A stretch of DNA of 44,364 nt from a virus, in IMG/VR virus record IMGVR_UViG_3300020154_000008, positions 1 through 44,364 of that record, one strand, 5' to 3'. The translations under genes were made by a program, and so were the position numbers. Shown piece after piece: positions 33,176 to 40,866 of the stretch (position 1 is the first letter of the stretch; every line of letters starts with the position of its first letter). The notes beneath the pieces were generated by a model. It was given only the letters and a program-made list of their open reading frames with translations. It had not been told where the DNA came from and ran no database searches.

Positions 33176-33373
33176 ATGACCCCCGAACAAGAAAAAGAAT
33201 TTGATGAGATCTTTTATGAGCCCGAGCACGTTGCAGGAATTGGATCATGTTGGTGTGGTGTTACCTACACAAAAGAAGATGGAGTGACTCATATTAATCA
33301 TGTATCTCAGAGAGAAAAAATAAAAGCATTTATAAATAGAATCCATGGCAAATCCATTCCCAGCAAAATTTGA
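33176..33373 (+). CDS. Small zinc-binding-like protein
   Basis: The start is ATG at 33176, one base after the primase stop, giving 65 residues. It has an acidic N-terminus (TPEQEKEFDEIFYEPE), a CWCG pair and HINHVSQ that could bind metal. Its end overlaps the next gene by 29 nt. No family was recognised. Confidence 0.55.
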   Translation: MTPEQEKEFDEIFYEPEHVAGIGSCWCGVTYTKEDGVTHINHVSQREKIKAFINRIHGKSIPSKI

Positions 33374-33578
33374 TAGTGCATGTAACTCATGCGGAGACTC
33401 CATCGACGAGGGCTCAGATACTTATGCAGTAAACAATTTATTTGTTTGCAAAACATGTGCTGAAGCCGAGGGAGCTATCTGTATTTGTGGCAACGTGAAG
33501 AAGCCCACATTCGATAAATGTTATGACTGTTTCAAAGAAGATAAAGAAGATTCTGAATGGAATCCCCTTGCAGATTAA
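33345..33578 (+). CDS. Small double zinc-ribbon protein
   Basis: The 77-residue protein begins MANPFPAKFDSACNSCGDSI, with further cysteine pairs CKTC, CIC and CYDC. The opening resembles the small zinc-finger proteins common in phage replication modules (ANPF-AK...C--C). Its stop codon lies at the start of the recurrent motif and promoter at 33578. Confidence 0.7.
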   Translation: MANPFPAKFDSACNSCGDSIDEGSDTYAVNNLFVCKTCAEAEGAICICGNVKKPTFDKCYDCFKEDKEDSEWNPLAD

Positions 33579-33609
33579 CTTACGGTAAATTATAATAGAG
33601 GCGTATAAA
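33578..33609 (+). promoter_or_regulatory. Promoter with recurrent motif for the Pif1-type gene
   Basis: ACTTACGGTAAA (33578-33589), the reverse complement of TTTACCGTAAGT, contains the -35-like TTACGG. After 18 bp there is TATAAA (33604-33609), then ATG at 33623, so the leader is only a few nucleotides. The motif therefore sits over the polymerase-binding site. Confidence 0.5.
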
Positions 33610-33622
33610 TTAATTAGATAAC

Positions 33623-34873
33623 ATGACTCAAGAAAAGGCGTTAGAGGTTTTGAAAACAGGAGCGAATGTTTTTCTTACTGGAGAGCCAGGATCAGGAAAG
33701 ACTTTCACTATAAATAAATATATTGCTTGGCTCGAGGAGCGAGGGCGATATGCTGAAGTTACAGCATCCACTGGAATTGCAGCAACTCATATTAATGGAA
33801 GCACCATTCACTCATGGTGTGGGATTGGAACAAAATCACATATTACTGATGAAGAGATCGAACAGATTTTAAGTAAGCCATGGGTAATCAAGAAGCTGGC
33901 TGGAGCTCGAGTTCTTATTATCGATGAGATCTCCATGCTCAACGCTCAAATGATCGAGGATGTAGATCGCATTCTCTCAGTGGCGAATAATACCGTTTGG
34001 GATGGAACGCCATTCGGAGGGCTTCAGGTGATTTTTGTGGGAGATTTTTATCAGCTTCCGCCTGTATCAAAAGAAAAAAAGAAGCCCTCTTCATTTGCTT
34101 TTGAAGCTAAAGCCTGGGAATCAGCCAAGCCTGTTATTTGTTATCTCACAGAACAGCATCGACAGAGTGACCCTCTTTTTCTTGAAATTCTCACAGCTCT
34201 GCGCCAGAGCACTCTCACAGAGAAGCATATCTCTGTGTTGAATAAACATGTACGACGGCCGAAAGAGGGCGAGCAGATTACAAAACTTTATACACACAAT
34301 AAAGATGTAGATGCTATTAATGCCTTTGAACTTTCCAAAATTAAAGCTGAACAGCATGAGTTTGAAATGATCGGCACTGGTATTCCAGCATTGATCGAAG
34401 CTCTGAAGCGAAGTTGTATCTCTCCAGAAATTCTCAAACTAAAAAAGGGGGCTCTCGTAATGTTTACTCGGAATAAGTTTATTGATGATGAGACTATCTA
34501 TGTGAATGGAACGATTGGAACAGTTGTGGGATTTGAAAACGGTCGGCCAGTTGTAGAGACAAAAGATGGAAAGGAAATTCTTGTTGAACCTGCAACGTGG
34601 GAAATTAAGGAAAAAAATAAAGTTCTTGCATCGATCACACAAATCCCTCTCCGCTTGGCTTGGGCTATCACAGTTCACAAATCTCAAGGCATGAGCTTGG
34701 ATGCAGCAATGATGGATTTATCAAAAGCATTTGAATTCGGGCAGGGCTACGTTGCCCTCTCTCGAGTTCGATCGCTCGAGGGATTGTATCTCGTGGGCTT
34801 TAATGAACAAGCTCTCAAGATGCATCCGAAAGTAATTATTAAAGATGCTGAATTTCGTAATCAGCAATTATAA
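33623..34873 (+). CDS. Pif1/RecD-family helicase
   Basis: The protein has 416 residues. It has Walker A GEPGSGKTF (20-28), ATASTGIAATHINGSTIHSW-like motif Ia (TASTGIAATHI), Walker B VLIIDEISMLN (~98), FVGDFYQLPPV, TEQHRQSDP, and the C-terminal SF1 motif VHKSQGMSLDAA plus YVALSRVRSLEGL. It would unwind DNA 5'-3' during replication or recombination. Its own promoter lies directly upstream. Confidence 0.9.
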   Translation: MTQEKALEVLKTGANVFLTGEPGSGKTFTINKYIAWLEERGRYAEVTASTGIAATHINGSTIHSWCGIGTKSHITDEEIEQILSKPWVIKKLAGARVLIIDEISMLNAQMIEDVDRILSVANNTVWDGTPFGGLQVIFVGDFYQLPPVSKEKKKPSSFAFEAKAWESAKPVICYLTEQHRQSDPLFLEILTALRQSTLTEKHISVLNKHVRRPKEGEQITKLYTHNKDVDAINAFELSKIKAEQHEFEMIGTGIPALIEALKRSCISPEILKLKKGALVMFTRNKFIDDETIYVNGTIGTVVGFENGRPVVETKDGKEILVEPATWEIKEKNKVLASITQIPLRLAWAITVHKSQGMSLDAAMMDLSKAFEFGQGYVALSRVRSLEGLYLVGFNEQALKMHPKVIIKDAEFRNQQL

Positions 34874-34877
34874 AAAC

Positions 34878-35138
34878 ATGAGACTATCAATCGACAATCG
34901 TGATGTAAGAGCTGTATTTAGTTTTACCCCTCGTCAATATCTTTTAGTAAGAGTTGAAGATTTAAGAGAGCCGATGCCAGGAGAAATATATAACTTTATC
35001 TGGACACTTTGCCCTCGCATCGATCGAAGTGAAAAAGGTAAAGATGATGATATTGGTTTACCTGTTTTGTACCTATCAGATGCCGAGGCGAGTGTTTTAA
35101 AAGAATCAGGTTTTGCTTATAGAGATGAAAGAGATTAA
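34878..35138 (+). CDS. Small hypothetical protein
   Basis: ATG at 34878 gives 86 residues (MRLSIDNRDV), including YLLVRVEDLREPMPGEIY, a DDDIG segment and a C-terminal helix. The longer frame would overlap the helicase gene. The end overlaps the nuclease gene start by 14 nt. No family was recognised. Confidence 0.55.
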   Translation: MRLSIDNRDVRAVFSFTPRQYLLVRVEDLREPMPGEIYNFIWTLCPRIDRSEKGKDDDIGLPVLYLSDAEASVLKESGFAYRDERD

Positions 35139-35802
35139 GCCAAAATTCAATAAGAAGAGAAAATTCTCCTGGTCAGCAATGAGCTCTTTCGATTGGGATA
35201 AAGAGCAGTGGTGGGAAAAATATTGTCTCCATGGAGATTGTACTCGAGAGAAGTGTGTCATTTTTAAGGATGGTAAAAACATTTGCCCCCTTGCAGTGAA
35301 AACTGTTGAGATGGCATTCGGCTCGAAGATCGGAAAGAAGCTCGAAACAGATCCGAGTTATCTTCCCATGATTACTCGCCAGTCAAAAATGGAGCATGAG
35401 TTTTCAGTGAAATTTGGCAAGATCGAATTAGTAGGCTTCGCCGATTCTTTCTGTGATAAAACATTCAGAAAACTCGAAGAATATAAAACAGGAAAGACAG
35501 GGCCGAATCAATGGTCACAGAAAAAAGCTGATGAGCATGGTCAGATTACAATGTATCTTCTTATGAATTGGATTGCTCGAAAAATTCGGCCTGAAGAAGT
35601 TGAATGCTGCATTCACTGGATGCCCACTCAACAGAATGGAGATTTCACTATTTCATTTGTGAAGCCGATTCAGAAGAATATAAAACACTTCAAAACAAAA
35701 AGAACAATGAAAGACATTCGAGAGTTTGGAGCTCGAATAAATAAGACTTGGAAAGAGATGGAGGAGTACGCTAAAAATCACCCTCCTTATATTTTACCGT
35801 AA
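35125..35802 (+). CDS. PD-(D/E)XK nuclease of the Cas4/YqaJ-like type
   Basis: ATG at 35125 gives 225 residues (a TTG start 12 nt earlier is possible). The active-site pattern is IELVGFADSFC followed by KLEEYKTGKTG: the Asp of GFAD, the E-x-K of EYKTGK, then a Gln in HGQITMYLLM. The N-terminal FSWSAMSSFDWDKEQWWEKY is the usual opening of PD-(D/E)XK exonucleases. Four cysteines lie between residues 35 and 60 (CLHGDC, KC, ICPL) and might hold a metal or Fe-S cluster. It could process DNA ends for recombination. Confidence 0.75.
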   Translation: MKEIKPKFNKKRKFSWSAMSSFDWDKEQWWEKYCLHGDCTREKCVIFKDGKNICPLAVKTVEMAFGSKIGKKLETDPSYLPMITRQSKMEHEFSVKFGKIELVGFADSFCDKTFRKLEEYKTGKTGPNQWSQKKADEHGQITMYLLMNWIARKIRPEEVECCIHWMPTQQNGDFTISFVKPIQKNIKHFKTKRTMKDIREFGARINKTWKEMEEYAKNHPPYILP

Positions 35803-35812
35803 GTTATCCACA
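35793..35812. promoter_or_regulatory. Recurrent motif with DnaA box, second full copy
   Basis: It is identical over 20 bp to 30786-30805 (TTTACCGTAAGT then TTATCCACA). The first part overlaps the stop codon of the nuclease gene. Confidence 0.6.
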
Positions 35813-35813
35813 G

Positions 35814-35841
35814 TTGCATAATTTATCGCAAGTAGTAGAAT
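35814..35841 (+). promoter_or_regulatory. Promoter candidate for the SSB/anti-defence operon
   Basis: TTGCAT (35814-35819), a 16-bp spacer and TAGAAT (35836-35841). The spacer carries another recurrent motif, TTTATCGCAAGT (35822-35833), 29 bp from the previous copy. The leader would run through the structured element to ATG 36004. Confidence 0.45.
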
Positions 35842-35859
35842 AAACATCAGGAAACGCTT

Positions 35860-35925
35860 TGAAGATAGAGAGGCGGTAGCAATGATTTAATTGCTTAAAC
35901 GGTCAAACGAGTCTCTCTATCTTCA
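35860..35925 (+). ncRNA. Second structured leader element
   Basis: A perfect 13-bp stem, TGAAGATAGAGAG (35860-35872) with CTCTCTATCTTCA (35913-35925), encloses a hairpin AGCAAT/ATTGCT (35878-35895) and further unpaired AC-rich sequence. It lies in the leader of the gene at 36004. The outer stem shares its TAGAGAG/CTCTCTA core with the hairpin at 30316-30343 and resembles the TTAGAGAA stem at 30894. A small GCAT/ATGC hairpin follows. Confidence 0.55.
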
Positions 35926-36003
35926 GTGCATTTCATGCTGAAAAGGTCGAGCTGAAGATAATTAAAAAGATAATATATAAGATAAATAATTAGATAATAT
36001 TTT

Positions 36004-36849
36004 ATGGCAAAAGAAGCAAAAAAAGAAACAGGATTGATGAGTAAGGTTGATCAGGAAGCACTAGCAGCACTCAAGGCAGATTACCCTACAGAAGCGACAT
36101 TCAACAGAACAATTCTTCCACGTCTCGCTCTTGCATCTCAGGATGTAACAGAGGGAGAGGGAAAGAAAATGAAAGTAATCACAGAGGCTGGAACATTCTT
36201 CACTGAAGAAGAGGGTGAAGAAGAAAACGAAGAGGGAAAAAAGATCTGGGAGAAAAACGAAATTGGAACAAGTATCGAGGGAGTGATTCTCTTTCAGCGA
36301 AAACAACTTCGTTACTATGATCAAGAAAACGAAGAATATACCTCTTCATCTGTTTATGATTCAGATGATCAAATCATTCCACTCTTTAAAGATAAAAAAG
36401 AAGTGGCTCGAGGTACTCCAAAAGAATTAAAGGCTCTCAAGAAATTCAAGTTTATTGGTGAAGATGGAAAAGTGAAGAGTAAACTTGAAGATAATCGAAT
36501 CCTTTACGTTCTCTATAAAGAAAAAGTTTTTCAACTTAATCTCCGAGGAACATCGATGTATGCATATATGACATACACTCGAGATCTTCAAAAAAAGGGA
36601 TTAGTTCCTCCAGCAGTTCTCACAGCTTTTAGTTCTGAAGCTAAACAGAAAGGAAAGATCAAATGGAATCAAATGACATTTGAAATGAAGCGAACTCTTA
36701 ATACAAAAGAGATCCAAGAAGCTGTTAAGCATGTTCAAGAAGTAAAAGCTGCAGTTACTGCAGAAAAGGAATTCTACGCTTCACGACAATCTGAAGCAGC
36801 TGAAGAAGCTGACTCAGATGAGGATGATGAAGAAGAAGAGGATTTCTAA
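36004..36849 (+). CDS. Single-stranded-DNA-binding-protein-like
   Basis: The protein has 281 residues. A mixed beta domain (GVILFQRKQLRYYDQ, VFQLNLRGTSMYAYMTY) is followed by helices and a very acidic C-terminal tail ending DDEEEEDF. An acidic tail with a terminal aromatic is the hallmark of SSB and of phage ssDNA-binding proteins (T7 gp2.5 type), used to recruit replication partners. It is the first gene behind the second DnaA-box site. The fold itself is not proven by sequence. Confidence 0.65.
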   Translation: MAKEAKKETGLMSKVDQEALAALKADYPTEATFNRTILPRLALASQDVTEGEGKKMKVITEAGTFFTEEEGEEENEEGKKIWEKNEIGTSIEGVILFQRKQLRYYDQENEEYTSSSVYDSDDQIIPLFKDKKEVARGTPKELKALKKFKFIGEDGKVKSKLEDNRILYVLYKEKVFQLNLRGTSMYAYMTYTRDLQKKGLVPPAVLTAFSSEAKQKGKIKWNQMTFEMKRTLNTKEIQEAVKHVQEVKAAVTAEKEFYASRQSEAAEEADSDEDDEEEEDF

Positions 36850-36880
36850 ATTATAAATTCGGTTTTAAGTTTTAAGGCGT

Positions 36881-37174
36881 ATGGCAGAAGATCAAAAAAC
36901 ATTCGGGTTTGATGAGGCACTAAGACTCATTAAAGAGGGCAAGCGAGTTGGCCGAGTATCATGGAAAAATGCTCTCTGTGTGTTCTTAGTCCAGGGATCA
37001 CAATTCATGGTGAATCGCCCTCCATTAAATCAGTTCTATCCAGAGGGCACTGAGATCACATATCGTCCACACATTGATGTGGTGAATGCTGATCACAGCA
37101 TCGGTACATGGTCGCCATCAAATGGTGACGTGTTGGCTGATGATTGGTATGAGTTGAATCCTCTCTCTGCATAA
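36881..37174 (+). CDS. DUF2829 protein, Tad2-type anti-defence candidate
   Basis: The protein has 97 residues and matches the DUF2829 pattern throughout: GFDEALRLIKEGKRVGRVSW, then YRPHIDVVNADHSIGTW, and a C-terminal PSNGDVLADDWYEL. Members of this family include Tad2, which sequesters the cyclic ADP-ribose-type signal of Thoeris defence. It lies directly after the SSB-like gene among early genes, when anti-defence proteins are needed. The family match is strong; the function in this host is inference. Confidence 0.8.
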   Translation: MAEDQKTFGFDEALRLIKEGKRVGRVSWKNALCVFLVQGSQFMVNRPPLNQFYPEGTEITYRPHIDVVNADHSIGTWSPSNGDVLADDWYELNPLSA

Positions 37175-37208
37175 AGGTCGTTTTATCAAGCGTAATTGTT
37201 CAAAACAA

Positions 37209-37298
37209 ATGCCATCAAAATCAAAAAAGGCAGCTCCAAAAAAGGCTACAGCAAAAAAGACTGTTGCTAAGAAAACAGTAAAGAAAGGAAAGAAGTAA
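37209..37298 (+). CDS. Tiny Lys/Ala-rich basic peptide
   Basis: The 29-residue ORF is MPSKSKKAAPKKATAKK plus similar KK-T-A repeats, like histone H1 or Hc1 tails. It probably binds nucleic acid. It fills the gap after the DUF2829 gene; low-complexity sequence makes chance possible, but the start context and operon position support it. Confidence 0.6.
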   Translation: MPSKSKKAAPKKATAKKTVAKKTVKKGKK

Positions 37299-37315
37299 TT
37301 ACTTTTCTATTCAGT

Positions 37316-37331
37316 GCCAGATTACTCTGGC
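37316..37331 (+). other. Small intergenic hairpin
   Basis: GCCAGA (37316-37321), a TTAC loop, then TCTGGC (37326-37331). It has no T run, so it is not a canonical terminator; it may stabilise message ends. Confidence 0.4.
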
Positions 37332-37358
37332 TCTGGATTAGCAAAATAATTAAAAAAA

Positions 37359-37637
37359 ATGCGTAAACATAAGAATAAAAAACGGTGGGATTTCTGGCTA
37401 AAGATAGTTATCTATTTAGTTTTAGCTATAGGACTTGGGCTCTCTGCAAAACTTCAAATTGGCCAGCCTTGGCATTTACTTTGTTTCACTCCATCTTATT
37501 TCCTTTTAATCCATATAATCGGAGAGGCTATTAAATTTGAGAGATTAAATAAAGATATGGCTGAACTTAAAATGTATAGATGGGTTTACGGTTTAGATCT
37601 TGATCTTAAAGAACAACATGATAAGACCAGAGTATAA
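37359..37637 (+). CDS. Small two-span membrane protein
   Basis: The protein has 92 residues: a basic N-terminus (RKHKNKKRWDFW), hydrophobic segments (IVIYLVLAIGLGLSA; HLLCFTPSYFLLIHII) and a charged C-terminal helix. Its end overlaps the next gene by 20 nt. No family was recognised; an early membrane-targeted role is possible. Confidence 0.6.
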   Translation: MRKHKNKKRWDFWLKIVIYLVLAIGLGLSAKLQIGQPWHLLCFTPSYFLLIHIIGEAIKFERLNKDMAELKMYRWVYGLDLDLKEQHDKTRV

Positions 37638-37797
37638 AAGAATAAAGAAACTCTGTCCTCATTGCCCTATCTGTAAAGAAGAGCTCTCAGGAAATAACAG
37701 CATCATGAATCCCTGGAATTGTTCATGTGGTGTATGGGTGGCAGTAGGACATAATTTTATTGGCCAATACGATATCCAAAAGAAATTAGATATATGA
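37618..37797 (+). CDS. Small zinc-ribbon protein
   Basis: ATG at 37618 (MIRPEYKRIKK) gives 59 residues with CPHCPIC and NCSCGVW, so two CxxC-type pairs. The TGA stop overlaps the next ATG (ATGA). It shows that TGA is an ordinary stop here. Confidence 0.6.
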   Translation: MIRPEYKRIKKLCPHCPICKEELSGNNSIMNPWNCSCGVWVAVGHNFIGQYDIQKKLDI

Positions 37798-37976
37798 ATA
37801 TACCAAACGAAGAATTTCTTGAAGCATTAGATAAAGCTGAAAAGCTTGGATATCAAAGAGGAGTGAAAACTGTTTTCATTAATCTCTTTTCTAAAATGGA
37901 GAAAGATAAAATGATGATGATAAGTTTTATGACATTAAAAAAGATCTGGGAAGAATTTGAAAAAAATGAATCTTAA
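37794..37976 (+). CDS. Small helical hypothetical protein
   Basis: The protein has 60 residues: NEEFLEALDKAEKLGYQRG, then a Met-rich helix (KDKMMMISFMTLKKIWEEF). It overlaps the following gene by 11 nt and is coupled to it. No family was recognised. Confidence 0.55.
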   Translation: MNIPNEEFLEALDKAEKLGYQRGVKTVFINLFSKMEKDKMMMISFMTLKKIWEEFEKNES

Positions 37977-38385
37977 AAATGAAAAAGAAATACAGGATTA
38001 TGTTTTGAAAAATGGGAAAGAATATTCTCCTCGAGTTTTGCCTAAAGATATTCGACGAGGGCCAGTTTGCCATTGTTTTGATAACTGTGCTTTAGTCGCT
38101 CTTTATAATAAGAAATATAAATATGTAGAGGGATATGCTACAAATCCTATTACTAAAGAATGGATGGCTCACGCCTGGCTTACTGATGGAGAGAATGCAT
38201 ATGATCCTACATGGTTAGGCTTTGATGATTTTGGAAGAGAAGTGCCGATGCCGAGTCGATATGTTGGAATTGAAATGCCGATAAAAAATGTCGTAAAGAT
38301 CATGCTAAAGACAGAACGTGCTGGAGTTTTAGTGAATGCATGGAGAGTTCCTGAATTAGCTGAATTAGTTCCACTTGTTATATGA
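37966..38385 (+). CDS. Transglutaminase/papain-like fold protein with Cys-His-Asp
   Basis: ATG at 37966 gives 139 residues. A Cys in HCFDNCALVALYN, a His in WMAHAWLTDG and an Asp in AYDPTWLGF form the order expected of transglutaminase-like or NlpC-type folds, joined by YKYVEGYATNP. The substrate is unknown; small phage proteins with this C-H-D layout are common but uncharacterised. It precedes the HerA-like ATPase gene with a 4-nt overlap. Confidence 0.6.
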   Translation: MNLKNEKEIQDYVLKNGKEYSPRVLPKDIRRGPVCHCFDNCALVALYNKKYKYVEGYATNPITKEWMAHAWLTDGENAYDPTWLGFDDFGREVPMPSRYVGIEMPIKNVVKIMLKTERAGVLVNAWRVPELAELVPLVI

Positions 38386-40100
38386 AAAAAGACATAATAA
38401 AACTAAATAACGAGACATCGATGGATCTTTTGAAGTTCCGTTCTCAAATGTCATTACTCCAGGCTTCAACAGGGGGCGGTAAAAGCTGGGCAATTCGCCG
38501 AATTCTTGAACAGTCTTTCGGAAAGATTCCACATATCATATTAGACACAGAGGGAGAGTTTGCAACGCTTCGAGAAAAATATGATTACATTCTTATTGGT
38601 AAAGGATATGAAATTGCTGCAGATCCTAAGACTGCACATCTTATGGCTCTTCGCCTGTGGGAAGAGGGCGTTTCAGCTATTATAGATCTATATGAACTCA
38701 CTCCATGGGATCGAGCTCTCTTCGTGAAGAACTTTGTGAATGCAATGATTAACGCTCCAAAAAAACTTTGGAATCCTGTTCTCTTGGTAATTGATGAGGC
38801 TCATGAATATGCACCCGAGGGCGATCGAACAGAGTCAGGTCGAGCTCTTCATCTTCTTGCATCGAAAGGACGTAAGCGACAGATTGGAGTTATCTTTGCA
38901 ACTCAGCGAATTGCTACACTTTCAAAAAATGTGGTTGCTGCATGTAAAAATAAACTCATTGGATATACCTCTCTTATGAATGACATGAAGAGAGCAGCCG
39001 ATGAATTAGGCTTTAATAAAGAGGAGATGATCTCGCTTCGAAAATTAGACCCAGGAGAATTTTTTGCTTTTGGCCCTGCAATCTCAAAAGATATTATTAA
39101 GGCTCGAATTGGTGAAGTGCTCACAACTCATGGGAGCGATCAAAAGACTGTGGGTAAGGTTGCACCAGCCTCAGATAAAGTAAAAAAAGCTCTAGCAAAA
39201 TTGGCAGATCTTCCACAGGAAATGAAGAATGAAGAGGATCTCATTCAGAGTTTGAAAAATAAGATTACAAATCTTGAGATTGAGAATCGAGAGATGCGAT
39301 CACATCCACTCATTCAGACTACAGATCCTAAAGACACAGAAAAACAGATAAGTCAGGCTCTACAAAAAAGAGATAAACAATGGGAGACTGTATTGAAAGG
39401 CTGGATGAATCACGTTCAGAAGCTCACTTCATTTATTGAAAAAGCTCGAAACATGTTTATTACAGCAAATTTTTCAAGCGAACTAAAAGACGCTCCTGAT
39501 CGATTGGATGGGAACTTTCATATTCCTGTTATTAAGAAACGTGAAATTCCAAAAGTTGAAGATGTCCGAGGAGATAGACTTCATGCTGAGATACTTCAGA
39601 ATGGATTTAAAACTGAATATACTGGAGAACAAAAATTCGGAAAGTGCTCTAAACTCATAGCGTCATATTTATATAATGCTAGAGAATCAAGAACAAAAAC
39701 TCAAGTTGCAGTGGCAACTGGATATTCTCAAGGGTCTGGCGGTTTTAATAATTCTATTTCCGAGCTTTCTGCAGCTGGGATCATTAAGCGTGATGCAGGG
39801 AATCTTTCTTTTATCGGTGGCACTCTTGGCCCTGAGTTGTATGAACAAGTAGATCTCTCTCTTGAAAAATGGCTTCCAAAATTCGGGGCATGTCCTCGAG
39901 CTATTTGGACGTTCATGCTTGAAAATGTTTTACCATCAAATCCCGATGGAGTTGTTTCAAAAGAAACTATTGCTGAAGCTACAAACTACTCTCCAGGATC
40001 TGGTGGATTTAATAACTCTCTTTCTCAACTTTCTGCACTTGGGCTTATTGAACGTGCACAAGGAGGGATTCGAATTAATCCCGAAGTACTACATCTATGA
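38382..40100 (+). CDS. HerA-like ATPase with duplicated winged-helix C-terminus
   Basis: The protein has 572 residues. It has Walker A ASTGGGKSW (28-36) and Walker B LLVIDEAHEYAPEG (DEAH 138-141). SKGRKRQIGVIFATQR follows as in HerA/FtsK-type pumps. A coiled middle section leads to two tandem winged-helix-like units near the C-terminus that repeat the core SGGFNNS(I/L)S-LSA-G-I (GYSQGSGGFNNS and NYSPGSGGFNNS). It probably moves or clears DNA in a ring. Two PD-(D/E)XK nucleases nearby could be partners, as NurA is for HerA. The role in this phage is inference. Confidence 0.8.
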   Translation: MKKDIIKLNNETSMDLLKFRSQMSLLQASTGGGKSWAIRRILEQSFGKIPHIILDTEGEFATLREKYDYILIGKGYEIAADPKTAHLMALRLWEEGVSAIIDLYELTPWDRALFVKNFVNAMINAPKKLWNPVLLVIDEAHEYAPEGDRTESGRALHLLASKGRKRQIGVIFATQRIATLSKNVVAACKNKLIGYTSLMNDMKRAADELGFNKEEMISLRKLDPGEFFAFGPAISKDIIKARIGEVLTTHGSDQKTVGKVAPASDKVKKALAKLADLPQEMKNEEDLIQSLKNKITNLEIENREMRSHPLIQTTDPKDTEKQISQALQKRDKQWETVLKGWMNHVQKLTSFIEKARNMFITANFSSELKDAPDRLDGNFHIPVIKKREIPKVEDVRGDRLHAEILQNGFKTEYTGEQKFGKCSKLIASYLYNARESRTKTQVAVATGYSQGSGGFNNSISELSAAGIIKRDAGNLSFIGGTLGPELYEQVDLSLEKWLPKFGACPRAIWTFMLENVLPSNPDGVVSKETIAEATNYSPGSGGFNNSLSQLSALGLIERAQGGIRINPEVLHL

Positions 40101-40525
40101 AAAAGATAATTGTTACTAAATATAAAGACAATCTCGCAAAAAGAGCTATGACAGTTGCTGATTCTGAATCTGTTTTTGTGGGTGATGAGGATATGACTGT
40201 TTCTGATGGATATCACACAATGGATGAATTATATGATCACAGGATGATTCTTTACATCTCTCTGTGTAGATCTCTTCGAAACAATGAACGCATGACTCGA
40301 AACACAATGAGATATGAAGTGTGGAGATCGAAACTTCATTCAGATGGAACATTTATTCCTGATTGGTTTATTTTAGGAATTGGGATCGAGCCAGGTAAGC
40401 AGATCACGTATCATATACCGAATAAGCTTTGGAATGAAACTCATTTTGCAACCACATTGGAAAGAGCTCCCGAATGGGATAAGCATAATTCCTATGATGT
40501 ATTAGTAAGATTAAGACAACTATAA
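40097..40525 (+). CDS. WDGH-type conserved phage protein
   Basis: The protein has 142 residues with DGYHTMDELYDHRMILYIS, VWRSKLHSDG, WFILGIGIEPGKQITYHIP and PEWDKHNSYDVLVRL. This set is typical of a small conserved phage family often called WDGH-domain. Function unknown; it is part of the replication operon, with a 4-nt overlap to the HerA-like gene. Confidence 0.65.
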   Translation: MKKIIVTKYKDNLAKRAMTVADSESVFVGDEDMTVSDGYHTMDELYDHRMILYISLCRSLRNNERMTRNTMRYEVWRSKLHSDGTFIPDWFILGIGIEPGKQITYHIPNKLWNETHFATTLERAPEWDKHNSYDVLVRLRQL

Positions 40526-40866
40526 TGGGATTAAATTTCAGACACAGCTCGGCTCAGTGGAGCTACTCGGGATTTATGAGATTTAGAGAGAGACTCGCTG
40601 AAGCGGAGGGGATCGAACTAAAAAAAATGTGGGGATTTGGTGAACCGTTTCTTCCATGGAAGCCGGTAAAGAATGATATAAAACATTTTCTGAATCATTC
40701 TGATTGTGACGGCCAGATCGGGCCAGCAAAATTAAAACTGATTTATCCGATTATCGAAAGAATTGTTACACCATGGGAACATGATCACGATAGAGCAAAT
40801 GCATTAGAGTTAGTCGAGACAATGAAAAAATGTATAAAGAAAAAACAACCTTTAATATTTCAATGA
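40525..40866 (+). CDS. Conserved hypothetical phage protein
   Basis: The protein has 113 residues with FRHSSAQWSYSGFMRFRERL, LNHSDCDGQIGPAKL and a helical C-terminus ending MKKCIKKKQPLIFQ. The HSDCDG...P...L motif occurs in small phage proteins of unknown function. Its start shares a base with the preceding stop. Confidence 0.55.
   Translation: MGLNFRHSSAQWSYSGFMRFRERLAEAEGIELKKMWGFGEPFLPWKPVKNDIKHFLNHSDCDGQIGPAKLKLIYPIIERIVTPWEHDHDRANALELVETMKKCIKKKQPLIFQ

Noticed and set aside
37600-37797. Recoding of TGA as an amino acid (as in some Patescibacteria)
   Set aside because: TGA ends several genes here with ATGA overlaps to the next start, so it is used as a stop.
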